Shown here one piece after another: positions 42,271 through 50,881 of a stretch of 64,000 nucleotides of DNA. Numbering within the stretch: position 1 is the first letter of the stretch; each line of letters opens with the position of its first letter. Under the pieces are notes generated by a model. That model did no database searches. It had not been told where the DNA came from and saw nothing but the letters and a program-made list of their open reading frames with translations. The DNA is from Streptomyces europaeiscabiei. GTDB lineage: Bacteria; Actinomycetota; Actinomycetes; Streptomycetales; Streptomycetaceae. The translations under genes and the position numbers were made by a program. The DNA is taken from assembly GCF_036346855.1 (NCBI RefSeq), contig NZ_CP107841.1, positions 4,406,001 through 4,470,000 of the forward strand, written 5' to 3'.

Positions 42271-43109
42271 CCTCCCTGGGACACGACGCGACGGCCGGCC
42301 AGGTCCCAGAGCCGACGGGTCAGCAGTGCGAGCAGCACGATCCAGACGGCCTGGATCGCCATCTGCCCGAAGGCGTCACCGACACCGATCCGCCCGACGT
42401 AGATGGAGAGCGGTACGCCGAGGGTCGCCTGGAACGGCAGGAACGCGCTGAGCGTGATGAACCAGTCCGGGAAGTACCAGAGCGGGGCGTACACACCGGA
42501 GAGCAGGTTCTGCGCGAAGACGAGGATCAGCAGGGCCGCCTCGTTGCGCAGGGTCCAGAAGCACATCAGGTCGACCAGCATCATCACGTAGTACAGGACG
42601 AGTTGGCCGAGCAGCATGCTGACCGCGAAGACCCCGGCCACCGAGGGGGAGGCGGGCGGTGCGACGACCCCGACGGCGAGACACAGCACGTATCCGGCGA
42701 GCACCCAGCCGAAGCCGTACAGCTGGTCGCCGAAGGCGCGCAGCGCGTAGTAGCGCTGGGGCTTCATCGGCCGCAGGTACCAGTAGACGATCGTCCCGAA
42801 GTGCAGATGCTGGATCACCGTGTCGCGGCCCGCGCGCCGGTCGAGGCCGCGGATGCGGTTGGCGAGCACGGCGAGTACGGCGTAGCCGACGGCCTGGGTC
42901 TCGTTCAGCCCGGCGCTGGAGTCGGTGTTCGCGTACAGCCCCCGCCAGAGGTAGACGACCAGGCAGACCTGGACGAGGAGCCGTACGGCGGTGGCGGTCA
43001 TCCGGGGCGGGGTGAGCAGCTCGCCCCGGGGCGTGATCCAGGAGACGCGGCGGGCACGGGAGAGGGCGGACGGGGTGGACGGGGTGGACGGGGTGGCTGT
43101 GGCGGCCAT
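42267..43109 (-). CDS. ABC-2 type permease (COG4587-like)
   Basis: 280 residues, about six membrane helices (first at residues 41-57, VRLLVQVCLVVYLWRGL). The RRAGRDTVIQHLHFGTIVYWYLRPMKP segment is typical of this subfamily. The N-terminus has a short STPSTPSTP run. It begins 3 bases after the ATPase gene and overlaps the second permease. Confidence 0.85.
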   Translation of the reverse strand: MAATATPSTPSTPSALSRARRVSWITPRGELLTPPRMTATAVRLLVQVCLVVYLWRGLYANTDSSAGLNETQAVGYAVLAVLANRIRGLDRRAGRDTVIQHLHFGTIVYWYLRPMKPQRYYALRAFGDQLYGFGWVLAGYVLCLAVGVVAPPASPSVAGVFAVSMLLGQLVLYYVMMLVDLMCFWTLRNEAALLILVFAQNLLSGVYAPLWYFPDWFITLSAFLPFQATLGVPLSIYVGRIGVGDAFGQMAIQAVWIVLLALLTRRLWDLAGRRVVSQGG

Positions 43110-43112
43110 GGC

Positions 43113-44204
43113 TCAGCCGCCCTGGGGGGCGGAGGTGACGGTGGCCGGTTCCTGGGACGGGATGTCGCTGAGGTAGGCGGCGCGCATGACGTCCTCCAGG
43201 TCGTTCTCCTCCAGCGCCAGATCCGCGACGCGGAACCGCCCGATGATCGCCTTGAGCGCCTCGTGGACGGTGGGCGCGTCCTCGCCGACCGGCCCGAAGA
43301 CGACCCGCGGCCCTTCCCTCCGCAGCACACCGATACCGGCGAACCCGGGCAGAGGCACGGGGCCGATCTGCTCGATCTGTTCAACCTGCTCGGTCTGCTC
43401 GATGTCGGCCGGGTCGGCGAGCGTGGCGCGGACCTGCCAGGTGCCGCCGAAGCGGCGCCGGATCTCCTGGAGCGAGCCGTCGAGGACGATCCGGCCGTGG
43501 TTGATCAGCACGACGCGCTCGGCAAGCCGTTCCACCTCGGTCATGTCGTGCGTGGTGAGCAGGACGGTACGGGCCCGCTCCTCGACCTGGTGCCGCAGGA
43601 ACCGCCGTACCTGCTCCTTCACCACCACGTCCATGCCGATGGTGGGCTCGTCGAGGAAGACGACGGGCGGGTCGTGCAGGAGCGAGGCGGCGAGATCGCA
43701 CCGCACGCGCTGTCCGAGCGACAGATGCCGGACCCGGGTGTCCCAGAACTCGGAGAGTTCGAGCAGCCCGTCGAACTCCTCGATCCTCGCCCGGAATTGA
43801 GCCTCGGGAACGCCGTAGATGTCCCGCAGGATCTCGAACGACTCCCGGGCGGGCAGATCCCACCACAGCTGCGTCCGCTGCCCGAACACGGCCCCGATGT
43901 TGTGGGCGTTGCGCTCCCGGTCCCGGTGCGGGACGGCCCCGGCGACGAGCGCCTCACCGGAGGTTGGCGTCAGGATCCCGGTGAGCATCTTGATGGTGGT
44001 GGACTTCCCGGCCCCGTTGGGACCGAGCAGTGCGAGCAGCTCCCCCTCACCCACACTGAAGTCGACGTCCTGCACCGCGACCTTGTCCACGCGCAACGGA
44101 CTGACGAGCGACTTGAGCGCCCCCGCGAGGCCGGGCCGCCGTACGGTCGTCCGGAACACCTTGGACAGCCCGCGCGCCTCGATCACCGCAGACAACGGCA
44201 TCAC
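43113..44204 (-). CDS. ABC transporter ATP-binding protein (COG4586-like)
   Basis: 363 residues. Walker A LLGPNGAGKST at residues 60-70, Q-loop GAVFGQRTQLWWDLPARESF, signature LSLGQRVRCDLAA, Walker B VVFLDEPTIGMD, and the H-loop TTHDM. The C-terminal 100 residues include QTEQVEQIEQIG, a short coiled repeat, and a domain usual for this group. First gene of the exporter operon, powering the two permeases. Confidence 0.92.
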   Translation of the reverse strand: MMPLSAVIEARGLSKVFRTTVRRPGLAGALKSLVSPLRVDKVAVQDVDFSVGEGELLALLGPNGAGKSTTIKMLTGILTPTSGEALVAGAVPHRDRERNAHNIGAVFGQRTQLWWDLPARESFEILRDIYGVPEAQFRARIEEFDGLLELSEFWDTRVRHLSLGQRVRCDLAASLLHDPPVVFLDEPTIGMDVVVKEQVRRFLRHQVEERARTVLLTTHDMTEVERLAERVVLINHGRIVLDGSLQEIRRRFGGTWQVRATLADPADIEQTEQVEQIEQIGPVPLPGFAGIGVLRREGPRVVFGPVGEDAPTVHEALKAIIGRFRVADLALEENDLEDVMRAAYLSDIPSQEPATVTSAPQGG

Positions 44205-44309
44205 ATCCCCTCACACCAGCTCATTCGAAATATCGAACATCATCCGGAACAACGGCGGAATGCTAGGCCCGCACGTGGGCGGAGAGAAACGAATTGTTGC
44301 CGTCATCGC

Positions 44310-44372
44310 CATCGAGGCATCGGGCATCGGGCATCGGCCATCGGGCATCGGGCATCGGGCATCGGGCATCGA
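44310..44372. repeat. 7-bp tandem repeat gcatcgg
   Basis: Eight or so copies of gcatcgg, one with a c substitution and one with an insertion. Confidence 0.85.
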
Positions 44373-44467
44373 GAGCCTCAAGGACGCCGGTATCGCCTTC
44401 TCCTTGCCTCGCGCATCGCGAAGAAGCCGACGATCAAGACGTCCCTGTCGAAGTCGCCCACGCTCTG

Positions 44468-44537
44468 GTTCCTGTTCCTGCTCCTGTTCCTGCTCCTGTT
44501 CCTGCTCCTGTTCCTGTTCCTGCTCCTGTTCCTGTTC
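44468..44537. repeat. ctgttc/ctgctc hexamer array
   Basis: About eleven hexamers, mostly alternating ctgttc and ctgctc (12-bp period), uninterrupted for about 70 bases. Confidence 0.9.
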
Positions 44538-45115
44538 AACGGCGGCGTGGTCGCGTACTGCCACCTGGCCATGGACGGCGTGAAGGGGATCGCGACCGCC
44601 GGCGGCATGGGCCTGGCCTAGCTGGGCGGGCGCGGTCGGCGGCCTTGTCGCGAACCGCCGAAGCCGGTCACGACTTCGGTTTCGGCTGCGGGCCGGGCCA
44701 CGACTGGTGCCGCGGGACGCCACCGGGCCCAGACCGTCCCTGCGCGAAGGCGGTCCGGTCCGCCACGCGGACTCTCGGGCGATCACTCGTGCCGGTTCGG
44801 GGGTGGTGTCGGGTGCCGGCAGGCCCAGCGCGTTGCGTACGGCGATGCGGCGCACCGGACGGCGAGGACCACTCGACCGTCGTCAGGGCAGTCGTCGCGT
44901 CAACCACCGCCCCCGAGCCGTGACCGCGCCGAACGCCGGCCCGTCGGCCTCACCCGTCCGCACGATGCGCCGCACCGTGCCGCGGCCGGACCTTCGACAA
45001 GAGATCCGCAAGCCACCAGGGCGGCTGCACCGATCCGACTGACGCCGCCCCTCGTCCAACAGACCACATCTCTCACGCACGAGAACCACACCTTCGGGGC
45101 CGGAGATGTGGTGCG

Positions 45116-45706
45116 TCAGACGCGCTGCCCGGCGTCCAGCAGGGCGAGGGCGTTGCCGATCCCCTGATCGAGGAGTTCATTGGCGAGCTGACTGTCGGTC
45201 AAGGCGCGGGACAGCTGGAGTGTCCCGGCCATCAGGCCGAGGAGGCCGAGTGCCTTCACACGTGCGGAGGACGGGGCCTCGGGCGCCATGCGGGCGGCAA
45301 TGCCGTCGATGAGGACCAGCACGCCGTCGGTGTACGCCTGCCTGGTCGGGTCGGCGCAGCGCCCGATCTCGTCGAGCAGAGCGGCGTTGGGGCAGCCGTC
45401 GCCAAGGCTGTCGCGGTGCTGGGGCGACAGGTATCCCCGCACAATCTGCTCGAGTCCGGCACGGCCCGGAGCAGCCCGCGCGACGACACTCTCGGCCTGC
45501 ACCTTCAACTGGTCGGCGACTACCGTGGTGACGAGGTCGTCCTTGGAATCGAAGTGAGCGTAGAAGGCCCCATTGGTCAGCCCCGCGTCCTTCATGAGCG
45601 TCGAGACCCCGGAGCCGTCGATACCGTCTTGCTTGAGCCGGCGGCCCGCCGTCTCGATTATCCGCCGCCTCGTCTCCGCCTTGTGCTCTTTTCCGTACCG
45701 CACCAC
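45116..45706 (-). CDS. TetR family regulator
   Basis: 196 residues. HTH: RRRIIETAGRRLKQDGIDGSGVSTLMKDAGLTNGAFYAHFDSKDDLV (residues 13-59). The ligand domain has HRDSLGDGCPNAALLDEIGR, the pattern seen in NemR/AcrR-like sensors of electrophiles, and is related to the TetR at 57355. Its upstream region is AT-rich (tattgtattgcgaacg). First regulator of the accessory island; the target is unclear because the neighbouring DNA is decayed. Confidence 0.88.
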   Translation of the reverse strand: MVRYGKEHKAETRRRIIETAGRRLKQDGIDGSGVSTLMKDAGLTNGAFYAHFDSKDDLVTTVVADQLKVQAESVVARAAPGRAGLEQIVRGYLSPQHRDSLGDGCPNAALLDEIGRCADPTRQAYTDGVLVLIDGIAARMAPEAPSSARVKALGLLGLMAGTLQLSRALTDSQLANELLDQGIGNALALLDAGQRV

Positions 45707-46109
45707 AGCAACCGCTCCTTCGCGGGCCGGAAGGACCGGTTGCCCTTCACCGACTTCACCAGCCTATTGTATTGCGAACGTACTCCAAAAAGTCGCCGAC
45801 CCGGCCCTGCCGCATCAGGCGCCCCCGGGGTGCCCGGCTCCTGGCAGTGAGCGTGCGGCGGTGCACCTGGCGGAGAACGTCGCCGCCGGGACGATCAACC
45901 CCAGTCACCCTGCTTACGAAGCGCTGCCCGAAGCAGTCGGCCGACTCGCCCCGGGCTCCGGCCAGGCCGAGGCCCCAGGTCCGCACCTGTCCGGAGACCG
46001 GCTCGACGCCCGGCACCACTGATCGCTTCAGCCGGTGACCTGTGTTCCAGGACCGGGATATCGAAATCGATGATCCCGGCCCGGCGGGAGTCCGGTGAAG
46101 ATGAAGATC

Positions 46110-46490
46110 ACCCCGGGCCCGGAACTTCCACACCGATGGATCGGGCGGCCACGGCGATCTTCACTTCCCCGCCCCCGGTGCGCTCGGGCAGCCCCTGTTC
46201 GACATGTCCAGCCTGCACCTCGCCGAAGCGCACACCACAGCCGGCGGCCGGCCCTACCTCTACCAGCCGACCTGGCCGGCCCCGGCCATGGACGGCGTCT
46301 TCGACGCCACCCAGCCCATCGGCACCGAACCCGGCGTCACGCCCTACCCGGCCGACACCACCCACCGTGTTTGGGCGGACCGCAACCTTCAACGCCCTTC
46401 CGCTGCGACCGCTCTCACTCGGCATCACCAGGATCACCTCACCCGTGCCCGCAAACAGTGCCCCGGACACGAGGCAGTCACATGACCGCG
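46110..46490 (+). pseudogene. Carboxylesterase type B, C-terminal remnant
   Basis: The frame around 46204-46330 encodes LAEAHTTAGGRPYLYQPTWPAPAMDG, which matches the segment of type B (para-nitrobenzyl) esterases just before their catalytic His region. No start codon, nucleophile elbow or active site is present, and the frame is lost after about 46370. Taken as a decayed esterase. The rest of 45707-46573 holds no gene I can support. Confidence 0.5.
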
Positions 46491-46573
46491 GCTCATCACT
46501 TGCCGCCTTCTGCTCCCGGACCGATCGACGGTCCTCGCCTGTCTTTCTCCCGCTTTCTCCCTCCGGATTCTCC

Positions 46574-46921
46574 GTGTTCATCGCCTATGTCGTCCTCGCT
46601 GTCATGCTGTCCCTGGTGCTGGTCTTCTCTGCCATCCCCGACATCACCCACGACCCGAAGATCACAGAGGGGCTCAAAGCGCTCGGGGTGCCCGACAGCT
46701 GGTTCCTGCCGCTCGGCCTGGTCAAGATCGCGGGCGCTCTGGGGCTGCTCTCCGGCATCGCCTACCGGCCGTTGGGCATCGCGGCGGCGATCGGCGTCGT
46801 CCTGTACTTCCTGGGCGCCGTGATCACGCACCTCCGTGCAGGCGACATGAAGGATTCGGCACCCCGACCGTCAACATGCCGGCCGCAGCCGAAGACCACC
46901 CTGATGATCGCCTGGGCCTGA
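46574..46921 (+). CDS. DoxX-like membrane protein
   Basis: 115 residues from the GTG at 46574. Helices at residues about 2-18 (VFIAYVVLAVMLSLVLVFSA), 44-62 and 65-85 (GVVLYFLGAVITHLRAGD), with the DoxX block GLKALGVPDSWFLPLGLVKIAGALGLLSG. The last 30 residues (MKDSAPRPSTCRPQPKTTLMIAWA) do not look like a fourth DoxX helix, so the 3' end may be frameshifted. DoxX relatives take part in thiol/redox complexes. Convergent with the next TetR. Confidence 0.72.
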   Translation: MFIAYVVLAVMLSLVLVFSAIPDITHDPKITEGLKALGVPDSWFLPLGLVKIAGALGLLSGIAYRPLGIAAAIGVVLYFLGAVITHLRAGDMKDSAPRPSTCRPQPKTTLMIAWA

Positions 46922-46934
46922 GGCCGGCCGCGCT

Positions 46935-47537
46935 TCAGCGAGGCAGCAGGACGTCGACCTGCCTGCGGATGTCCTGCACGATCTCCTCGACGCTCAAGGC
47001 GATGTTCACGCTCACCGCCATGCTGAGGAACATCACGGCGGACACGATGTGTGCCAGCGTCGCGGCGTCGCCCTCTGCGACCCGATCGTCTCGGCGCAGC
47101 ACGGCGGCGACGGCCTCCTCGGTCTGCGCGACGATGGCCAGTGCCGCGCCGTGCCGGGGCTCCTCGGGGTCGCCGAAGACCATCTCTCGCAGGTAGGTGC
47201 GTCCGTTGTCGACCTGGATGCGGTTGCACTCGACGATCGGCCGGACGATCGCCAGCACCGCGTCCAGCACGCCGGGGACGGCCTCGGCGTCCGCAAGGCC
47301 CTGCTCAAGTGCTTCGACGTACTTGGCGTTCTGGACGAGCAGGAGGAGTTCGCCCTTGGTCTTGGCATAAAGGAACAGGGTCCCGGTGCCGATGTCGGCC
47401 TTGTCGGCGATCTGCTGGGTCGTGACCTCATCGACGCCGTGTTCGGCGAACAGCTCAGTGGCGGCAGCGACGATGCGGTCGAACTTCTCCTGCTTGTTCC
47501 GCTCGCGCCGTCCGACCGACCGGGGGGCGACAGACAT
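46935..47537 (-). CDS. TetR family regulator (paralogue of the one at 50882)
   Basis: 200 residues, ATG with ggagg upstream. HTH: FDRIVAAATELFAEHGVDEVTTQQIADKADIGTGTLFLYAKTKGELLLLVQNAKYVEAL (residues 19-77). Closely related over its whole length to the TetR at 50882, including EHGV..VTTQQIA.(K/R)AD, GTL(F/Y)LYA.TK.ELL and NGRTYL.E(M/L)VFGDP. A long palindrome lies 26-53 bases upstream. Together these two regulators bracket a three-gene enzyme cassette. Confidence 0.9.
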   Translation of the reverse strand: MSVAPRSVGRRERNKQEKFDRIVAAATELFAEHGVDEVTTQQIADKADIGTGTLFLYAKTKGELLLLVQNAKYVEALEQGLADAEAVPGVLDAVLAIVRPIVECNRIQVDNGRTYLREMVFGDPEEPRHGAALAIVAQTEEAVAAVLRRDDRVAEGDAATLAHIVSAVMFLSMAVSVNIALSVEEIVQDIRRQVDVLLPR

Positions 47538-47954
47538 GGCAGTGTCCTCCAGGAATAGATTCCGACTGTAGTCAGTTATGATTGCAGTCGCTACCGCGTG
47601 GGCTCGAATACGGCTGCGCTCATTCTCCCACGGCAGGGCGAGGAGTCACTTCGCCGCTGTCGGGCCACGGGCGCAGGCGGTGCCAAGTGCCGCGAGTTCA
47701 CCCCGGTCGGTGTCGGTGTCGGTGAAACTCGGACAGGCCATGCCCAGCGAGCGCTTCGTCGAGCAGCATCCGGTGCAGTTCGCCCAGCGACCTGGCCATG
47801 ACCGAGTGAATCAGCCCCAGCGGACCGACCTCTTGGCCCCAGCTGCCGGATGCGTGAGGGGTGTCGGACGGCGACGGGGCGCGAGGAGGGCCGGGAAGCG
47901 TGGGGCAGATGGATTGCTGAGCAGATCCGGCGGTCCGCTTCTCGCCCGCGCCAC
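47538..47954. other. 417-base gap downstream of the enzyme cassette
   Basis: Holds the TetR operator (47563-47590). The rest shows only a short minus-strand frame, MARSLGELHRMLLDEALAGHGLSEF (about 47700-47800), that looks like protein but has no match I recognise; it may be a remnant. No complete gene. Confidence 0.5.
47563..47590. promoter_or_regulatory. Candidate operator of TetR 46935
   Basis: Outer arms CGACTG and CAGTCG enclose a core tagTCAgtTATGAttg. The core TCA-gt-TATGA matches the core TCA-ac-TATGA found before the paralogous tetR at 50882. Confidence 0.55.
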
Positions 47955-48761
47955 TCACTCCTCGTGGTGCGGGAGGATGCCGCCGTTCTTGACGTAGGTG
48001 AGGGCGGCGGTGACGTCGTAGGCGTGGATCGCGGAGACCTGCGGTGCCAGCCGGTCGGACAGGTCCTGGATCGCGTCGCCGGTGAAGAAAGCGTCCCGTG
48101 CTGCGGTGTCGGTGAACCCGAGGCTGAGGGAGGCGTGGAAGTGCTGGTCGTGGGGGTTGTCGTGGGCGACGTCCGGGGTGTCCCAGAGCTTTTCTATCCA
48201 GGGCAGGAACGTCTGCGTGCGCAGTTCCTTCAGCACTCCGGTGCCGGCGAGCGCGGGAGCGAGCTGCTCGTTGACGAACTTCCGGAAGGCGCCGGCGCCG
48301 ACGCCGTCTCTGCGGCGCAGGTAGACGAGAGCGCGGGCGCCGACCGTCTGTCCGGGGCCTGCGACGTCGTACCAGCGGGATGAGTTCGGCGGGCCCGCGT
48401 AGAGCAGGGTGCGGCGGAACACGTTGATCTCGTCGGCGTGGGCCAGCTTCGTCTGCTTGCGCCCTTTCAGGGGTGCGAGCGCCGATCGAAAGGTGACTTC
48501 CGCGACGCCGTCGATCTTCCGGTCGGCGGGGATCGCGGTCTGGACCCCGTCGGTGGCCGGCCACCGCCCCGTGTTGTGCTCGGCGAGGTGGATCTGCCGG
48601 TACTCCTCCAGGCCCGGGGTGGCGGAGATGATCCCCGAGTGCGGGCCCTTCCAGTGGTCCATGCCCCTCTGGCGGGGCTGATCCGTCCGCACCCACAGCA
48701 GGATCGAGGAGGTGAGAGGCTTCTTCACTTCCAGGGGTGCGACGGCCGGTGACGTGCTCAT
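47955..48761 (-). CDS. EthD-like dimeric alpha/beta barrel protein
   Basis: 268 residues, no signal peptide. Two halves resemble EthD/Dabb folds: residues 16-80 (SILLWVRTDQPRQRGMDHWKGPHSGIISATPGLEEYRQIHLAEHNTG) and residues about 130-255 (ALVYLRRRDGVGAGAFRKFVNEQLAPALAG, DQHFHASLSLGFTDTAARDAFF). EthD-type proteins support oxidation or tautomerisation of hydrophobic substrates; the function here is unknown. It ends a minus-strand cassette with the alpha/beta hydrolase and the quinone-type oxidoreductase. Confidence 0.6.
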   Translation of the reverse strand: MSTSPAVAPLEVKKPLTSSILLWVRTDQPRQRGMDHWKGPHSGIISATPGLEEYRQIHLAEHNTGRWPATDGVQTAIPADRKIDGVAEVTFRSALAPLKGRKQTKLAHADEINVFRRTLLYAGPPNSSRWYDVAGPGQTVGARALVYLRRRDGVGAGAFRKFVNEQLAPALAGTGVLKELRTQTFLPWIEKLWDTPDVAHDNPHDQHFHASLSLGFTDTAARDAFFTGDAIQDLSDRLAPQVSAIHAYDVTAALTYVKNGGILPHHEE

Positions 48762-48794
48762 GATGCTGCCCTTCTCTTCCCGGTCAGGCGGTTG

Positions 48795-49661
48795 TCATGG
48801 GGCGAGGAACTCGACCGCCACGGGGGCGAACCGGTCGTGGAACTGGAAGATGCCGCCGTGCCCGGAGTCGGGGTAGATGATCAGCTCGCTGCCCTTGATG
48901 CGGTGGTGCAGGTCCTCCGACAGGACCGAGGGCACCATGCGGTCGTTGTCGCCGTTGGCGATCAGGGTGGGCTGCGTGATCGACGACAGGTCGTCGGGGG
49001 CGGAGCGCCCCCACTTCTTGATCGCCTTCAGCTGTGTCTGGAACGCCTTGGTCTTGATGTCCGCGTCGCGGTCGACGGTGCGCTCCTTGAGCCGGTTGAC
49101 GAACGCGCGTGCGGCGGGCTTGCCGGTGGCGTTGCGGTTGAAGAACAGGAACTCCTTGGGGTCCGAACGGGTCAAGGTGGCGCGCAGGATGTCCCAGTAG
49201 GTGATTCTGGCGACCTTGTCCATGTCCTTGCCGCCCTTGGGCCCGGTGCCGGTGAGGACGAGCTTGCGGACGAGCTCGGGGTGCTTCACCACCAGGGCCT
49301 GGGCGACCATGCCGCCGAGGGAGAAGGAGAAGACGTCGATCTTGTCGAACCCGAGCGCCTTGATGAAGGTGTAGGCGTCGTCGGCCATGGCCTCGACACT
49401 GTCCGGCACCTGGCCGGTGGAGGCCCCGACACCGCGGTTGTCGAAGGCGATGACGTGACGGCCCTTCGCGATGGGGTCGATGATGCGGGGGTCCCAGTTG
49501 TCCAGGGTCGCGGCGAGGTGGACGAAGAAGACGACGGGGATGCCGCCCTTCGGTCCCAGCTCGCGGTAGGCGTAGGTGACGCCACCGGCGCTGACGGTGC
49601 GGGCCGGGGCCTTCGCGTAGGAGGTGATGACGGCTTCGTTCGGGGTGTCGGTACTGCTCAT
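48795..49661 (-). CDS. Alpha/beta hydrolase
   Basis: 288 residues. VVFFVHLAATLDNWDPRIIDPIAKG is the oxyanion region, HVIAFDNRGVGAS the strand-4 region, VFSFSLGGMVAQALV the nucleophile elbow (the Ser of SFSLG), and DSGHGGIFQFHDRF carries the catalytic His. This pattern fits cofactor-free haloperoxidase or C-C hydrolase types. ATG with aaggag. Lies between the EthD-like gene (33 bases away) and the oxidoreductase gene (75 bases) on one strand. Confidence 0.88.
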   Translation of the reverse strand: MSSTDTPNEAVITSYAKAPARTVSAGGVTYAYRELGPKGGIPVVFFVHLAATLDNWDPRIIDPIAKGRHVIAFDNRGVGASTGQVPDSVEAMADDAYTFIKALGFDKIDVFSFSLGGMVAQALVVKHPELVRKLVLTGTGPKGGKDMDKVARITYWDILRATLTRSDPKEFLFFNRNATGKPAARAFVNRLKERTVDRDADIKTKAFQTQLKAIKKWGRSAPDDLSSITQPTLIANGDNDRMVPSVLSEDLHHRIKGSELIIYPDSGHGGIFQFHDRFAPVAVEFLAP

Positions 49662-49736
49662 GACGGATTCTCCTTGCGTGTTCTGTGTCGCTGTGTGTTT
49701 CGTGTCGCCCGTCGCGGTTGCGGCGGGTGAGCTGGG

Positions 49737-50732
49737 TCAGCTGTTGCCGATGACGGCCTTGCCGCGGATGCCGCCCTGGGACAGGGACTGCAGCGCCTGC
49801 GGGGTCTGGTCGAAGCCGACCACCTTTCCCACGACCGGGCGCACCACGCCCTCGTCGATGAGGGTGGTGATCTGTCGGAGCTGGTCGCCGCTGGCGCGCA
49901 TGAACAGGAACTCGTACGTCACCCCGAGCTTCTTCGCCTGCCTGCGGATCTTGCGGCTCAGGCCTGCGACCGCCAGGCGCAGCAGCGGGTTCAGGCCGGC
50001 CTCGCGGGCGAACGCGGGGTCCGGGGGACCGGCGATCCCGATGGCTTTGCCGCCGGGCTTGAGCACCCGCAGGGACTTCTCGAGGGTCTCCCCACCGATG
50101 CTGTCCAACACCAGGTCGTAGCCGGTCAGGAGCTGCTCGAAGTCCTGGGTGCGGTAGTCGATCACCGTGTCCGCGCCGAGCGCGCGCACGAAGTCCGCGT
50201 TGGAACCGCCGGCGGTCGTGGCGACGCTCGCACCGAGGTGTGCGGCGAGCTGGATCGCGATCGAACCGACCCCGCCGGCGCCGGCGTGGATGAGAACCTT
50301 CTGCCCGGGCCGCACGTTCCCGCGCTCCACCAGCGCCTGCCACGCCGTGAGCGCCGCCAGCGGCAGTGAGCCGGCTTCTTCCATGCTGATCGAGGCGGGC
50401 TTGAGCGCCAGGTCGCTCTCCGCGACGGCGATGCGTTCGGTGAAGGTGCCGATGCGGTCCTGGTGGGGCCGGGCGTAGACCTCGTCTCCGGGCTTGAAGC
50501 CGCGAACCGCCGCCCCGACGCTGATGACGGTGCCCGCGACGTCGTTGCCCAGGATCAGCGGCAGCTTGTAGGGCAGGATCTGCTTGAACTCACCGGCGCG
50601 GATCTTCTCATCCAGCGGGTTCAGTCCGGCGGCCTCCACCCGGACCAGCACGTCGTGCTCCCCCACGGTGGGCTCGGGGACTTCCGCCTCCTGCAGCGGC
50701 TCCTTGTACTTGGTGACGACGAACGCTCTCAT
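49737..50732 (-). CDS. NADP-dependent quinone-oxidoreductase-type MDR enzyme
   Basis: 331 residues, zinc-free medium-chain reductase. MRAFVVTKYKEPLQEAEVPEPTVGEHDVLVRVEAAGLNPLD is the usual start; GNDVAGTVISVG, the NADP fold VLIHAGAGGVGSIAIQLAAHLGA, and DLVLDSIGGETL follow. No structural zinc Cys cluster. Such enzymes reduce quinones or alkenals. First gene of the three-gene cassette and divergent from tetR 50882 with 149 bases between, which contain that regulator's operator. Confidence 0.9.
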   Translation of the reverse strand: MRAFVVTKYKEPLQEAEVPEPTVGEHDVLVRVEAAGLNPLDEKIRAGEFKQILPYKLPLILGNDVAGTVISVGAAVRGFKPGDEVYARPHQDRIGTFTERIAVAESDLALKPASISMEEAGSLPLAALTAWQALVERGNVRPGQKVLIHAGAGGVGSIAIQLAAHLGASVATTAGGSNADFVRALGADTVIDYRTQDFEQLLTGYDLVLDSIGGETLEKSLRVLKPGGKAIGIAGPPDPAFAREAGLNPLLRLAVAGLSRKIRRQAKKLGVTYEFLFMRASGDQLRQITTLIDEGVVRPVVGKVVGFDQTPQALQSLSQGGIRGKAVIGNS

Positions 50733-50830
50733 CGGGCGCCACTCCTAGCCTTAGTCCTATTTATCCAAGTTTGAGATTGGATCGGCAAACCCGGTGCGAC
50801 ATCCAGGGTCTCGCCCCGCACGACCAATCC

Positions 50831-50856
50831 GAGTACACTCAACTATGAGTCCACTC
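50831..50856. promoter_or_regulatory. Candidate operator of TetR 50882
   Basis: Nested palindrome: inner ACTCA-acta-TGAGT (50837-50850) inside outer GAGT...ACTC (50831-50834 and 50853-50856). It sits in the divergent gap just before the tetR start and shares its core with the operator at 47563-47590. Confidence 0.65.
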
Positions 50857-50881
50857 AGAAATATTGTCAAGGGAGGTCCCC

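Larger units (their letters stand above)
44205..45115. other. 911-base gap with two simple-sequence arrays, no clear gene
   Basis: Contains the promoter of the ABC operon near 44210-44260 (AT-rich), a 7-bp array (44310-44372) and a 6/12-bp array (44468-44537). An open frame through the second array encodes a Leu/Phe-only stretch and ends GGVVAYCHLAMDGVKGIATAGGMGLA, but it has no start codon or ribosome binding site, so I leave it uncalled. 44622-45115 shows no recognisable coding on either strand. Confidence 0.6.

Noticed and set aside
42252-44621. 789-codon plus-strand frame
   Set aside because: Antisense to the three ABC transporter genes; only its last part (the Leu/Phe stretch) lies outside them and is treated as repeat-derived.
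47552-47577. GGAAT-N18-GTT SigR-like match on the plus strand
   Set aside because: It overlaps the TetR operator palindrome and points to a region without a gene, so probably chance.
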